Origin: Iris pallida
Lineage: Eukaryota > Streptophyta > Magnoliopsida > Asparagales > Iridaceae
Direction: 5' to 3'
Assembly: GCA_029216955.1 (NCBI GenBank)
Contig: JANAVB010005597.1
Span: 43,597,843 to 43,661,842, forward strand
Length of the DNA: 64,000 bases
In this document: positions 36,154 to 47,159 of the stretch, piece after piece
How positions within the stretch are numbered: position 1 is the first letter of the stretch
Layout of the letters: every line of letters starts with the position of its first letter
The notes under the pieces: model-generated
What the model saw: only the letters and a program-made list of their open reading frames with translations
Databases searched by the model: none
What the model was told of the DNA's origin: nothing
Program-made: the position numbers and the translations under genes

Positions 36154-36264
36154 ATGTGCGAGAGGATACTGGCTTCGATGCCCGTGTGTGCGGCAGAGCC
36201 GAAGCGGGTCCGTCTCTTCGGAGTCAACCTCGACTGCTCTGAACAAAACGAAGACTACCGGTAG
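36154..36264 (+). pseudogene. Captured small ORF with RLFGV motif
   Basis: A 36-codon ORF contains EPKRVRLFGVNLDC. The R/KLFGV motif is a known repression motif of RAV/NGATHA B3 factors and class B heat-shock factors. No DNA-binding domain is present, so this would be only a C-terminal scrap. The phrase CTCGACTGCTCTG occurs both here (about 36230) and in the adjoining VPS18 piece (about 36110), which may mark the fusion point. The motif assignment is tentative. Confidence 0.4.
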
Positions 36265-37123
36265 AAGGATCAGAGCACGGTGAGTTCCAGTCACCTCCCG
36301 CCGCCTTCGCCTCTTCAGTGGGGGCTATCGCCTACGCCTGCAGCGCCCAGCCGGACCGAGTTGCCACATCTGTCACCAGTGATGGATCAGGAATGATGAG
36401 CAACGAGATGAACAAGGTTAGTTTCAGCTAGGCTTTTTTTCATTTGTTTTTTTCAAAAATTTTTCCAAACCCTTTGGAACATAATTTGAGTGTTATGTGG
36501 AATGATTATATTGGTTAACTAAGAGGTGTTTAAAGGAAACTGAAGAGGAGGTATCAGTGCATCTTAGTATTTAATTTGCATCTTAAAGTTCAAATTACTT
36601 GAAGGTGAATGAACATAAAAATATATATATTGATAGATATATAGCTACTTATGTTTTAATAATTGTACGTAGCTTAAAGAGACTTGATATGTACAACTAT
36701 TTTCCCCCCTTCTATAGCCTATACTTATCACTTGTATTGTTTTTCCTTGGCTAATTTACAGAATTCAGAGGTAGGCTCAAAATGCAGTTGTACAGTGAGC
36801 ATATTGTTACCTTAAGGGACTGGTTGTAAGTAGACCTATTTTTTGATTCTGTCAAATTAAGTTTGAGCAACTAAATGGCATTGAAAGTCATTTTGCTTTA
36901 ATAAACTTCTTGTGCACAGAACTGCAAGAAAAACATCAAATGCCAGTTTGTACTCACTTTACAACTAGAAATTCGATTTTCCGCTGACTCAATTTCTCAA
37001 CTGAGGAAGCATGAACTAGTAACAGTGACTAGTTATTGATTATCATATTTTTTTAATTTTAATCTTTTTTATCGGCACCTGGTCATTGTAATGCTAATGT
37101 AAACTTTTTATTTGTTTATGCAG

Positions 37124-37132
37124 AGACACATT
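37124..37132 (+). pseudogene. Captured KIN-14 kinesin exon start (continues at 41279)
   Basis: A T-rich tract ending TTTATGCAG precedes AGACACATT, encoding Arg-His-Ile. CACTA 2 interrupts here and the exon continues at 41279 with EWNAQLKELNT. It is the left stub of the interrupted exon. Confidence 0.5.
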
Positions 37133-38148
37133 CACTACCAAAATATGTCGATTTAGCGACGGCCAGATCCGTCGCCCGTCCGTCGGCAATCTGTATTAGC
37201 GATCGATCACTGACGGATGTTGGCCAAAATAATCCGTCGGCAATCAGCTCATCGCTAATAACGGTCCATCGCTAAGCAGTCGTCAATGGACGAAATAGCG
37301 ACGGCTTGTCGACTTCACAATACGAAGCATTAGCGATGACTTTTCGACGGGCTTTCGTCCCTTTCAAGTATTAAATACTGAACTGTGTAGACACTAGCGA
37401 CGTAATGGTCCATCGATAAACCGTCGTAATAGCGTATCAGAGTGTATCGTTCCGTCCCTATTTCGTCGATCGCCGTCGCTAACAGAGGACGGCGTAGCGA
37501 CGGAATACTGACAGATTATCCGTCGAACATGTTCTGGAAATGCTTGGCAATTCCAGAACCATGGCGACGGATGAGTCGTCGTCATTCCGTCGAACTATAT
37601 ACCACCAGAACGTTGCCGACGGATATTCCGTCGACCATCCGTCGCTACCTGGAAACATTTTCAAATCTCCAGTTAGCGACGGATATACCGTCGAACAGTA
37701 GTCAGAAACTGAAAATATCTATCGCTAACCGGTCACTAGTCCGTCGCTAAATGAGATTTTTTTGAAAAAAATTGCAGCACTTTCCCTGTTCACAAAAATA
37801 TACATAAACCAAACCAATATATAATGCACACCAATTATCCAACAATTACATAGACCAAATATATAATGCACACCAATTATCAAAGAATCACATAGACCAA
37901 ATATGCACAAACGAATTTAATGCACACCAATTATCCAAGAATCATATAGACCAAACCAAATTAATATAAAATAGACATCAATTATCTTGAAGAGTAACCT
38001 AATATCCGTCGTTATAATCCGATCATAGCACAAATATTCCAAAATTCCCACAAATATTCTAAAATTTCCACAAATATTCCAAAATTCCAAAACACATAGG
38101 AAAATCGACTTTGGCCTCAGCAAAGACCGCAAGTCAGACGATGAATCC

Positions 38149-38498
38149 TCACAGCCAGGGATCATAGTTGTGTTGAGGCATGTACCATTCTATCAGCCAC
38201 TTTGCATACGAAGGCTTAATCTGGTTGAGGTCTTCTGCAGGGACAAGAGGGTTGGTCCCAATACTACTACTCTCTGACGGTGGCTCCTCCTTAACTTCAA
38301 CCTTGGGAGCAATCTCTTCCCCGATGGTCATCGGTTCTTCCTTGACCTCGACCTTTGGTAACACCTCCTCCTTAACAGTCACCGGCCCTTGTTTGACGAC
38401 GGGGATTTCCTCCGTGTCGACCTCCAAGTGTTTCTTGCCTCGGCCCCTTCCTCGACTAGCAGCACCACCTCGGCGAGTCCTAGGATCCGTCTCTCTGA
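38149..38498 (-). CDS. Unrecognised acidic ORF with repeated VKEEP motifs, exon-like
   Basis: The minus-strand frame reads from an acceptor-like TTGTCAG at about plus 38500 through RDPRTRRGGAASRGRGRGKK to a Lys/Glu-rich part with KVEVKEEP twice and VTVKEEV once, and ends KWLIEWYMPQHNYDPWL. The Arg-Gly stretch suggests a nuclear or RNA-binding tail, and the VKEE units fit the sumoylation consensus (hydrophobic-K-x-E). Both are inferences. The ATG at 38427 gives 92 residues; a spliced upstream exon is possible. I do not know the family. It could be a captured host exon or a CACTA-encoded accessory product. Confidence 0.45.
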
Positions 38499-38752
38499 CA
38501 ACAGAAATTTTTATATAGGGTAAAGAAATTTACTCAAATTATAAAAGTTGTGACGTTGGTTTTTTACGTTCATCATCATTAGAGGGAGCAACACTGGAAA
38601 AGTTGTGACGTAGGTAGCATGAGAGAGTAAAAATCTGTATCATAAGACTAACAGAATTACTATGTAATCATGTACTCACCAATAAACGGATGTAACTGGA
38701 GTCGTTGGGCCTATCGTGCAATAATTGGTAGATCTGCTGGTATAGGCCAGAT

Positions 38753-39434
38753 GTACTTAGTATCTAGTGTATCAGATTAGTATCGGTCTATCGGTTTGGT
38801 ATAGGACGTATCAGATTGGTATTGGCCTAAACAAATTGGTATCGTCCTATCCGATATGTACATGTATCGGCCGTATAGCTAGGATTCATATTGGCCTTAT
38901 CGATTTGGTATCGGTCATATCCGATAGGTATCGGCCGTGTTGGATTAGTATAGACCATTTCGGATTAGTATCGTGAAAGGTTTAGTAACAACTGTACTTG
39001 GATTTCTCTCTTCTCGAGCTAGAATACCATTGCAAGTCACCAGATCGTGATTGGCCAGTTACAGTAACATACATGCTTCCTTTTCCATCAGGAAAAGCGA
39101 GATTGAAAAGAAGTATATATGTTCTGTAACTGGCCAGCTACGCTCTCGTGACTCTCTTGCAATGGTAATCTAGCTCTAGAAGAGAGAAATCCAAGTACAG
39201 TTGTTACTAAACCTTCTACGATACTAATCCGAAATGGTCTATACTAATCCAACACGGCCGATACCTATCGGATATGACCGATAGCAAATCGATAAGGCCA
39301 ATATGAATCCTAGCTATACGGCCGATACATATCGGATAGGACGATACCAATTCGTTAAGACCAATACCAACCGATACGGCCCATACCAAAACGATAGATC
39401 GATAATAATCCGATAAGGTCAATACTTATAAGTA
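38753..39434. repeat. Large inverted repeat (about 320-bp arms, about 40-bp loop)
   Basis: The left arm 38753-39072 and the right arm 39113-39434 are reverse complements with scattered mismatches. For example TGTACTTGGATTTCTCTCTT at about 38993 pairs with AAGAGAGAAATCCAAGTACA at about 39180. Each outer arm is built of degenerate 20-24 bp units like ATCGGATTGGTATCGGCC. Transcribed, it would fold into a long hairpin. Confidence 0.9.
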
Positions 39435-40007
39435 CCTACGGTCCAGGAGGTTGATCCGCTAGTACATCCATGTACGATCAATGAAGTAATGATCCATTTC
39501 AATTTGGATGTGAAAATCTGTATCGTAAGACAAACTAAACATAATCAGTTCTATTTCACATGCTTAATTGCCAAGTATGGGAACGAATGGATCAGAACAC
39601 AACCCAAAATTCATTCTAGCATACATTAGTGTGAATCATCTATGTTCTGTACATATGGTGTAGTATATGTTCTTATCGTATCTAGTATCTGAAGAATGTA
39701 ACAGAATCAAGATGAACTCACATAATGTAATACTAAGACATCATCTACTACTATATAAGATATAGTGATACGTTGTCATATCATCATTGCTGAGGGATGA
39801 GGGTCGGAGGACAGTCAACTTTATCTACGGCTACATAGTTTCTGCCTTGCCAGTCGAATGGCTGCAGGGACTATGTCCTGATCACCATGTCGTACCATAG
39901 ATTAATGCAAATGGAGCTGGAAAAATCCGTCGCTAACCGGTCACTAGTCCGTCGCAAACTGAGATTATCATATCATCATTGCCTGCCTTCATTCCTCACT
40001 CTCTAAA

Positions 40008-40135
40008 GCACACATACACATATGTATATCACAGTTAGATGTATAGATATATACATCTATATAGAAGCACACATACACATATGTATATCTCAGTTATATG
40101 TATAGATATAGATATATATATCTATATAGAAGCAC
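40008..40135. repeat. Tandem repeat, two units of about 58-65 bp
   Basis: AGCACACATACACATATGTA begins at 40008 and again at 40066, and AGCACACA begins a third partial unit at 40131. Each unit includes a palindromic ATATAGATATATATC-type core. Confidence 0.85.
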
Positions 40136-40439
40136 ACAACTGATACACTCTAAGGGTCGATTTTCCAGGAAAAACTTCTCTTATTCAGTGACTTTGGTGA
40201 AGCGAATGTCCCAAGGATATTCTTAGCAAAGAAGGCAGATGAAGAACTCGTACTGTCCTTGAGACAGTGAACATACACCATGAACCCAAACACCATATTC
40301 ACATTTACTAATCCAAACACCACCAAACTAATGGATAACACCCAATATTGATAACACATTATTTAGCCGATATAAACACCTAATTAAAACTAGAATTTGA
40401 GAAGCAAAGCCACCCGCCGCCCCCGAACCAAGCCCGCCG

Positions 40440-40735
40440 CCCCAAGTCCGCCGCCCAGCCCCCGACGCCCCCGTCCCAAGCCCGCCGCCCCCTGCAGCCC
40501 CGCCACCCACAACCCCCCGCCCACCGCTGCCGTCCAGCCCCCGACGCTCCCGCCCCAAGCCCGCCGCCCCCGCAGCCCCGCCACCTACAACCCCCCACCC
40601 ACCGCCGCTGTCCAGCTCCCGACGCCCCCGCCCCAAGCCCGCCGCCCCCCGCAGCCCCGCCACCCATAACCCCCCGCCCACCGCCGCCGCCCAGCCCCCG
40701 ATACCCCTGCCCCAAGCCCGCCACCCCCGTTGCCC
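40440..40735. repeat. GC-rich minisatellite, 78-79-bp unit, about 3.5 copies
   Basis: CAGCCCCCGACGC-type unit starts fall at 40456, 40535, 40613 and 40692. The long Pro-rich (plus) and Gly-rich (minus) ORFs across it follow from composition and repeat, not from selection that I can see. Confidence 0.9.
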
Positions 40736-41278
40736 CTACGACACCGCGAGAGAGAGAGAGAGATCGAGAGAGAGAGAGGGGATTACCTTCGGGAGGGAGA
40801 GAGGAGAGGACGCCGATGCCGATCGGTTTTCCAGTCGCGGAAGAGAGAGAGAGAGAGAGAGATAGAGAGAGAGAGAATTTGGGGGAAATACGAAAAGTTC
40901 CCCCCGTCGTTTCAATTTAAGTCTGGAACGTATATTTAGCGACGGACTAGCGATGGATTTTTATCCGTCTCCCGTTAGTCGCTCTTTTTGATACTTGCCG
41001 ACTGAATATCCGTCGCTACGTAGTCGAAGAACGGTCCCGCCAGTTCTTTCCATAATTCCCGCCAAATAATCGACTGCATAGCGATGGTTAAATATCCGTC
41101 GCTATATCTCCGACGTCCTAGCGACGGATGAGCGACCTTTTCTTCCCCTAAAAATAAAAAAAATGTAACGGCTTGTCGTCGGTACTCCGTCGGCTAGTTG
41201 CCACAAAGTCGTCGCTAACGCCGACGGATAATATTCGTCGCTAATGTTCCGTCGCTAATTTACTGTATTTTGGTAGTG

Positions 41279-41652
41279 AATGGAATGCTCAGCTTAAGGA
41301 ATTGAATACAATTATCGAGGATCTTCACCGAGTGTTTTTCTTTGCAGGAGAGTTTGAGCAAGGAAAGAGACGAGAAATTGGTGTGTTTATATTTCAATTG
41401 CGATTCCCTCTGTTGTCTTTTTATGGTTCTAAGTGGTATCTGGACACACAAAAAAGAAGAAGAAGCCAGGTTGCCAGTATAAGTCTTTCGAGGAAGAAGC
41501 AGAGACTAGGGCTACATCTGAAAACTTACGTGCTTCTTTGTCAGAAGATCTTGAAATTAAGGATCACTCAAGAGTTATAACAAAGCAATCATCAGGTGAT
41601 GAATCACTTCTTAAATAACCTGAATGCTGATTAAAGATTCTGTATTGACTTT
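41279..41652 (+). pseudogene. Captured KIN-14 kinesin exons (coiled-coil stalk), part 1
   Basis: Three exon-like blocks lie in order: EWNAQLKELNTIIEDLHR (41279-41333), ESLSKERDEKL (41348-41380, bounded by TTTGCAG and GTGTGT) and YKSFEEEAETRATSENLRAS plus LSEDLEI (41478-41575). They are heptad-like Glu/Leu-rich stalk sequence in the order expected upstream of the better-preserved block at 57385. Frame differs between blocks, as expected for separate exons, though intron borders are partly decayed. The gag-only LTR element at 41653 splits them from the next exon. Confidence 0.55.
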
Positions 41653-44600
41653 TGTCACGCCCCAGAACCAGAACACTGGAGAGCGGCGGCAGACATAGCC
41701 AGCTACGTATAATAAAATGGGATCCACTCCACTATACGGTCACGGCTGTCTAGATATATGAGGGTTTATCTACAAGCCAACAGTCTCTTAAGGTCATGAA
41801 CAAGCCTAGTGTCTCAATCACAAGGAAGCAAATAAATGTTACAAGATGTAAGATCACCAAATATACAATAGTAAGGCGTCCCAAACATTACATATTCAGC
41901 TGATCATGAAGCTAGTCGTTACAAAATGTGAGAACTAGCAAGAGTTTAGTCATACATTATCAACCCTAGGTTGCCAATCATGTTAGAGCCCGTAGGCAGA
42001 CAGTAATAAGGTATGCAATACGAGCTAACACTTGCTCGGTGGCTAAACGCCTCAAAAGAATAATTTTACAATAGAGTGGAAGAGCCAAAATAAACCCAGT
42101 CGTTGCCAGGATTCCTTCTAGTGGTCACCATATGGCTGGAAGGTCGGTAGATCCTCTGGTGCTACTCCGGTATCTGGCCATACAAAACCAGCTGGGTCAG
42201 ACCCCAGAAAGAGCAAGTGCCACAAAGGAGGCTTCACTTAGGAACTAAAACCAGCAATTAGCACAAGAATATATTACATAATAAAAGACAGTAATTAAGA
42301 AAAAGCATGACAGGTGATATACGATGAGATAACCATGGGACTATTCAGATAACCAGGTTACAACTCGTAAACCAAAAAAGGACCGGGGTTGTAACCCTTC
42401 GTTTGAACAGAACTTGATTTTTCCTACCATTTATCGATAAGATAAAATAAAAAATCAGGACATGTAACAATCTCGTACAGGATCAAGACAAGACTAGACT
42501 GAGTAAACTCCATCCAATATTCACAGCCAAGCAATATGTACGGCTTGATACTTTAACTAACTAGGGTTATCACAGGCCTAGTTACTAGCAAGATGCAGTG
42601 AGATTATTCCACAGCCACAAGCCCTGTAGACCATCCAGGTTATCCAGGTCGAATATTAGTACAATAAGGGTGCAATACATGACAGTGTGCTGAAAATGTG
42701 TCCTACTCGTCGGCAGGCTACAGATCCCAAGTGGGGCGCCCAGATAACGGGATTGCCTGTAGCTGGGAAATCTCTTCATGACTACTGGATTATTCTAGTT
42801 GTTAGCCTTAGTCGATTTCAGTGGGTACCCCTGACCGTGGTACTCAGGGGTCCCCGTCCTAGACATGATGTAAGACAAGACGGGTTCATTTGTACAAGCA
42901 CAATCGTCCACGGTGTCCAGGTCATTCATTCTGGTCATGTCGTATTGGCCGTCGCAACAGCAATTTGAAAAATATCATGTCAGGTTTACTTGTCAAGAGT
43001 GCGCCACGGCGGGCCACTATCAAGAATTATCATGCAAGTTTATCATGTCAAATTTGTCAAGTCAAGTTATCTTGTCGGGAGTGCACCACGGTGGACTATC
43101 AAGTCATGTCATTTATCAAGAAAGGAAGAAACTTGTGCAATTAAATAATAATATATATATTCTTGAAACCAAGGAGAAATTCTATAACTTTTATGTTGGG
43201 AGTGGAAAGAAATTCGGACCACAATTTAAGCAAATAAAATATAAAACAAACAAAGTGGACCTCATGCGGCCCAAAAGTGGGAGAACATACATGCGGCCAA
43301 AGAGAGTGGGAGGCCACCCCTGCGGCCAGCCAAAGCTTATGCGGCCAAGAAAATAACTAAAGGGGGACATGCGGCCAGCAAAAAATATTTATGCAACCAG
43401 AAAAGACAAGGAGAGAGAAACCCGCAATAAATGCAAGCTTCCACTCAAGCAAAAGAAAAGGACACGTGGCCACTCAAGTACTGGGGCCATGTGGCCTAAA
43501 ATTAAATGGATACAAACCTTGGGACCCCACTTCAATTAATGCTTTATACAAATAAGGCCAGCACACCATGGTGTATGCGGCAAAATATGGCACGTGGCCA
43601 CTCAAACAATACATGCGGCCAAGGGAGCAGGTGATTAACCGTATACATTAAATATAGGCTAAGCAAATATAATATATATTAGCAAGCCATATGCGGCTCA
43701 ATAGCCAACTTACTGTACAAAATATACATGCATTAATAGAATGCATTAAATAATGCTTGCAAGTATAAACATGGGATTCCCATGCATTAATAACATGCGG
43801 CTGGTGCTAAATATACATGCATGCTTGCATGCACTAATATATTCTTATGCAAGTGTTGTATGCATCTAATGCATGCAAAGTAAGGTGCCATACGGCCAGG
43901 AATTATTGGAAGGGGGGCATATGCGGCTAGTATTGCTTTCCATGCGGCCAGCTTACTGACTTTTCATGCAAGCATTGATGCATGTAAGTAATACTAAAAG
44001 TATGAAGCAAATGGCCAGCACATAGCCATGCGGCTCATTATTCCAACTAAAATCCTTCATGCGGCCAAGTATGAAGCAAATGGCCAGCACACATCTTTTA
44101 GTGCTAAAGCATTTAAAGGCTAAGGATGATACATTAAATGCTAATATAATTTAAATGCAAATGCATTAGAGGCTAAGACTAATGCCAATGCATGCCATTA
44201 AATAATGGCTGATGCATGCAATAGTAAATACTGATGGCTAAAAGTGAGGTTTGGCCATGCGGCCAAGATAAATTCTTGGCCATGCGGCCAAAAGTACAAC
44301 AATGCATGTGGACATGCAAAATATCGCATGTGACCAAAAAATGCAAGCTCACTGCTAAAAATTTCATGCGGCCCACAAATAATTTATTGCAAGCAACTAA
44401 TGCATGCGGCTCAAAATACGAACAAGCTGGCAGCTCCAAAAATGCAAATAATGACTTCCCACAGAGACTATGTCCATGGAAAATACTATGGTCTCCATGC
44501 TCTACCGAACAACATTAGGAACCCAAATCCAGACTTCCACGGGTCAAATTTGGGTAAAATGAACTTCTCTACAACATGGAACCATCAACTAGCAAAAATA

Positions 44601-45060
44601 TACAAGTTGTTAGATTAGAATTCATGGAAACCGAAAATACCACAAAATTATATCTACAAGAATTTAACCACAGAAATGAAAAATAATAAATACTAAAGTG
44701 GGTTAGAAACACATGAGGAAGACAATAGAACAATAAAAATAGACTTCCTCCATGAAGTAAGGTGCACTTTCCTAAGCTCTCCACTCTCTCTCTCTGGTTG
44801 GTGAAGAAGTAATGGTGAGGAAGAAGAAGAGTTAATGAGGAGAGAGAAATGTGTGGTGGGATATTTCATGAAGGTGGTGGTGGTAGGTGGGAGTGGTTTG
44901 GTTCTCCAACCAAAACCGAACCAAGCCTAACCACATCAAGCCGAACCGAACCAAGATAAACTCAATAAAATGCCAAAATAAATCAAGCAGGAAGACATGC
45001 AATACGGGTCAAAATACGTACACGTATTCCAAATACGTAATACGAAATTTGGGTATTACA
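41653..45060 (-). mobile_element. 3' LTR (3.4 kb) of gag-only LTR retrotransposon
   Basis: On the minus strand it starts TGTAATACCC (45060) and ends GGGGCGTGACA (41653). It pairs with 50524-57355 once the inserted solo LTR is removed, with low divergence by eye. The 5-bp target duplication acttt lies at 41648-41652 and 57356-57360. The interior contains at least fifteen TGCGGC motifs, mostly CATGCGGCC (43264-44410), and a CT tract near 44785. Short ORFs occur in both LTR copies but do not stay aligned in length and are not supported. Confidence 0.92.
43264..44410. repeat. Dispersed CATGCGGCC motif array in LTR
   Basis: I count about 17 TGCGGC cores in 1.15 kb, usually CATGCGGCCA or TATGCGGCTC, in otherwise AT-rich DNA. 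The same array is at about 55585-56705 in the other LTR. Confidence 0.75.
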
Positions 45061-45162
45061 ACTCTACCCACCTTAAAAGAATTTTGTCTGTAAGCAATCA
45101 ATCATGCAATCATGTATGTAAGCAAGGAAATCGAAGGCACGAGAAAGAGGGAAGATATCCTG
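45061..45162 (-). other. Polypurine-tract region next to 3' LTR of gag-only element
   Basis: On the minus strand, AATTCTTTTAAGGTGGGTAGAG directly precedes the LTR start TGTAATACCC. This is the place and purine-rich character expected for second-strand priming. It follows the gag stop by about 100 bp, leaving no room for pol. Confidence 0.6.
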
Positions 45163-46137
45163 CTAGAAACCTCTCTGCCGGTTCTGAATCTGAGCTTGGA
45201 CCAGGGCATACTGTTGGGGTCTCTGCTGCTGGAAGACTTGTGCCTGAGGTGGCAATGGCCTCGGAGGCTGGTACTGCTGCTGCACTGGTGCTGGTGCTGG
45301 TCCCCTTACCGAAGGACTAGTCTGGGCCGATGACGAACTGGCCCTATTCGGACAAGATCCTATCTTGTGGTCCGGTGCTCCACAAGCCAAGCACAATCCC
45401 TGTGCTCTGCGACACTCCGAAATAACGTGTCCTGGCTTCCCATAATTTGTGCAGCCCATTGCGGAAGACTGCTTCTGCTTCTGCTGCTGAGGAGACATGA
45501 CCGACGTCACTGAGGCCGCCTGCTTCGGAGTTCCAATTGTCAAAGCCCTGACTGCCGGGGCTGGTGCTGTCGACTGGGTCATCTGGCCGTAAGATCGCTT
45601 CCGACCTTCGGTCCTGTCCACTATCCTGTGGGAGGTATACTCGTGCCTCCTGGCTGCCCTCAATACCGCATCGAAAGTCTGATGCTCAAACTGCTCCACT
45701 GCCAGCAGAATCTCTAAGTGGAGTCCCTGTTGAAACCGCTGGGCTCTATCATACTCGGTTGCCACCAAGGTGGGAGCAAACCGACTAAGCCTGGAGAACT
45801 CGGCCGCATATCCATCGACCGTCCTGCCCATCTGCTTCAGATTTGTGAACTTAATCTATAGATTGTACCGAGCTACAGCATCGAAGTACTTGGTCTGGAA
45901 TCTCTCTCTGAATACTGCCCATGAAATAGGGGTCACTAATCCTACGGCTTGTGCCGCCTACCAGTTGAGGCTAGGTCTAATAACTGCAGGCGCACTACGG
46001 CCACCTTCTCGTCTTCTGGGGTCCTGGCTGCTTCTAGAATCACCTCAGTGTCCTGAAGCCAAGCATCTGCGGCAATAGCGTCTTCGCTGCCATCGAAGAA
46101 TGAAGGGTTCAGGCGCTTGAAACTGTTCGCTGCACTG
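45163..46137 (-). pseudogene. Gag of the gag-only element, C-terminal two thirds
   Basis: The minus-strand frame 46137-45942 has FKRLNPSFFDGSEDAIAADA and DTEVILEAARTPEDEKVAVV. A frame change near 45975 then leads to PISWAVFRERFQTKYFDAVA and the 45831-45163 frame (GRTVDGYAAEFSRLSRFAP). A zinc knuckle CTNYGKPGHVISEC has Tyr where the second Cys is expected, followed by CLACGAPDHKIGSCP and a Gln/Pro-rich tail ending QNRQRGF. The frame stops 102 bp before the 3' LTR; no protease, RT or integrase of this element exists. The N-terminal part is at 49853-50283, separated by a foreign insert. Confidence 0.85.
45934..46137. repeat. 204-bp direct duplication, left copy
   Basis: It begins CACTAATCCTACGGCT and ends TTCGCTGCACTG, the same ends as 49853-50056. 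The copies differ at about seven positions. They flank the inserted piece 46138-49852. Confidence 0.95.
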
Positions 46138-47159
46138 GAAGGATACAGGTTCTCAAGACGGAGCGCGTGATTCAGAGCCTCGCCCACGATCTTGTACTCC
46201 GGGACCCCGACATGCGCACCGATAGAGGGTCACAGACCCACTTTGATCCGTCGCATACGGCACTCTTCGGCAGGCAGAAACTGGCCAGCAAACTTAGACA
46301 ACTTGTTGAATTCTGTGGCGTACTGTTCCACTGTCCGGCTCCCTTGCTTCAAGTACATGAATTCATTCTCCTTCGCTTGACGAACGGCTGACGGAAGGTA
46401 CTGGACTTCGAAAGCTTTACGGAATGTGGCCCAAGAGATCGGCGCGGTGTTGTTGTCCGGTCGGATCGCTCGCTTGCGCACGGCCCACCAGTCGTGCGCG
46501 TTCAACCGAAGTTAAAGTTGTGTGCAGGCGACCTGCTTCGATTCTTCAATGCCGAGAAGCTCAAAGTGATCTTCTAGCTCTTCCAACTAGTCGATCGCTA
46601 TGGAAGGGCCTTCGGTACCGCTGAAGGAAGTGCGGCACGCCTTCTTGAATTCGGACACTTCAAAGTTGTACTTTTTCGGTGCTGCTGGTTGACGCTCGAG
46701 ATCCTCCGTGTCGACATCAATGGATTGGATCGCCGGCACGGTGACGGTAGGCGTAGTCGTAGAATTCCCGTTGGCCGCCATCGTCTGGACGATCTGCTGC
46801 AGGGTATCTAGCTGCTTTTGCTGAAGTTTGGCATGTACATCAAAGCGAGCTTCGAAGCGAGCTTCGAACTGGGCCTGTCGTTCCTCTACTTGTTGATGTC
46901 AGTTCTCGGACTTGGTTTTGCTGCGCCTCCATCATGCGCAGCATCCTTTCGATGGTATCGTTAGAAGGTCCGGCCCGCGGACGATGCGAACTACTAGAGC
47001 CGCTTGAAGCGCTCTGTTCTTGCTCGGCCGTGGGTTCCGTCACTTCTGCGATACGAAGGCAAACGCATCAGTCATAAAATATTACGGACTCATTGTATGG
47101 AATAACTTATCTCATCGATGCAAGGTCAAAGGATGTAAAGCCGTGCTCTGATACCATTA
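46138..47159 (-). pseudogene. Fourth-family Ty3/gypsy: primer site and gag start, inserted piece
   Basis: On the minus strand the canonical initiator-Met primer site TGGTATCAGAGC (plus about 47144-47155) follows the LTR at 47160 after three bases. Gag starts at 47043 (MTEPTAEQEQSASSG), with frame changes, and continues through YNFEVSEFKKACRTSFSGTE, NAHDWWAVRKRA, PISWATFRKAFEVQYLP and KQGSRTVEQYATEFNKLS to NHALRLENLYP. It then stops abruptly at 46138, where the gag of the host element begins. Its own gag 3' part, protease, RT and RNase H are missing. Confidence 0.85.

Larger units (their letters stand above)
37133..41278. mobile_element. CACTA element 2 (4.1 kb), non-autonomous
   Basis: It starts CACTACCAAAATA and ends TATTTTGGTAGTG. 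Flanking triplets att and aat agree at two of three bases. Both ends carry dense CCGTCGCTAA / TAGCGACGG repeats in both orientations (37140-37760, 40930-41270), the usual subterminal repeats of CACTA elements. No transposase is seen. Contents: a minus-strand exon-like ORF (38149-38498), a long hairpin (38753-39434), a short tandem repeat (40008-40135), an unrecognised minus-strand ORF of 69 residues (40150-40359), a GC-rich minisatellite (40440-40735) and a GA tract (40745-40875). It sits inside the captured kinesin exon, so it is younger than CACTA 1. Confidence 0.88.

Noticed and set aside
40328..40724. Gly-rich minus-strand and Pro-rich plus-strand ORFs
   Set aside because: They come from a 78-79-bp GC-rich minisatellite.
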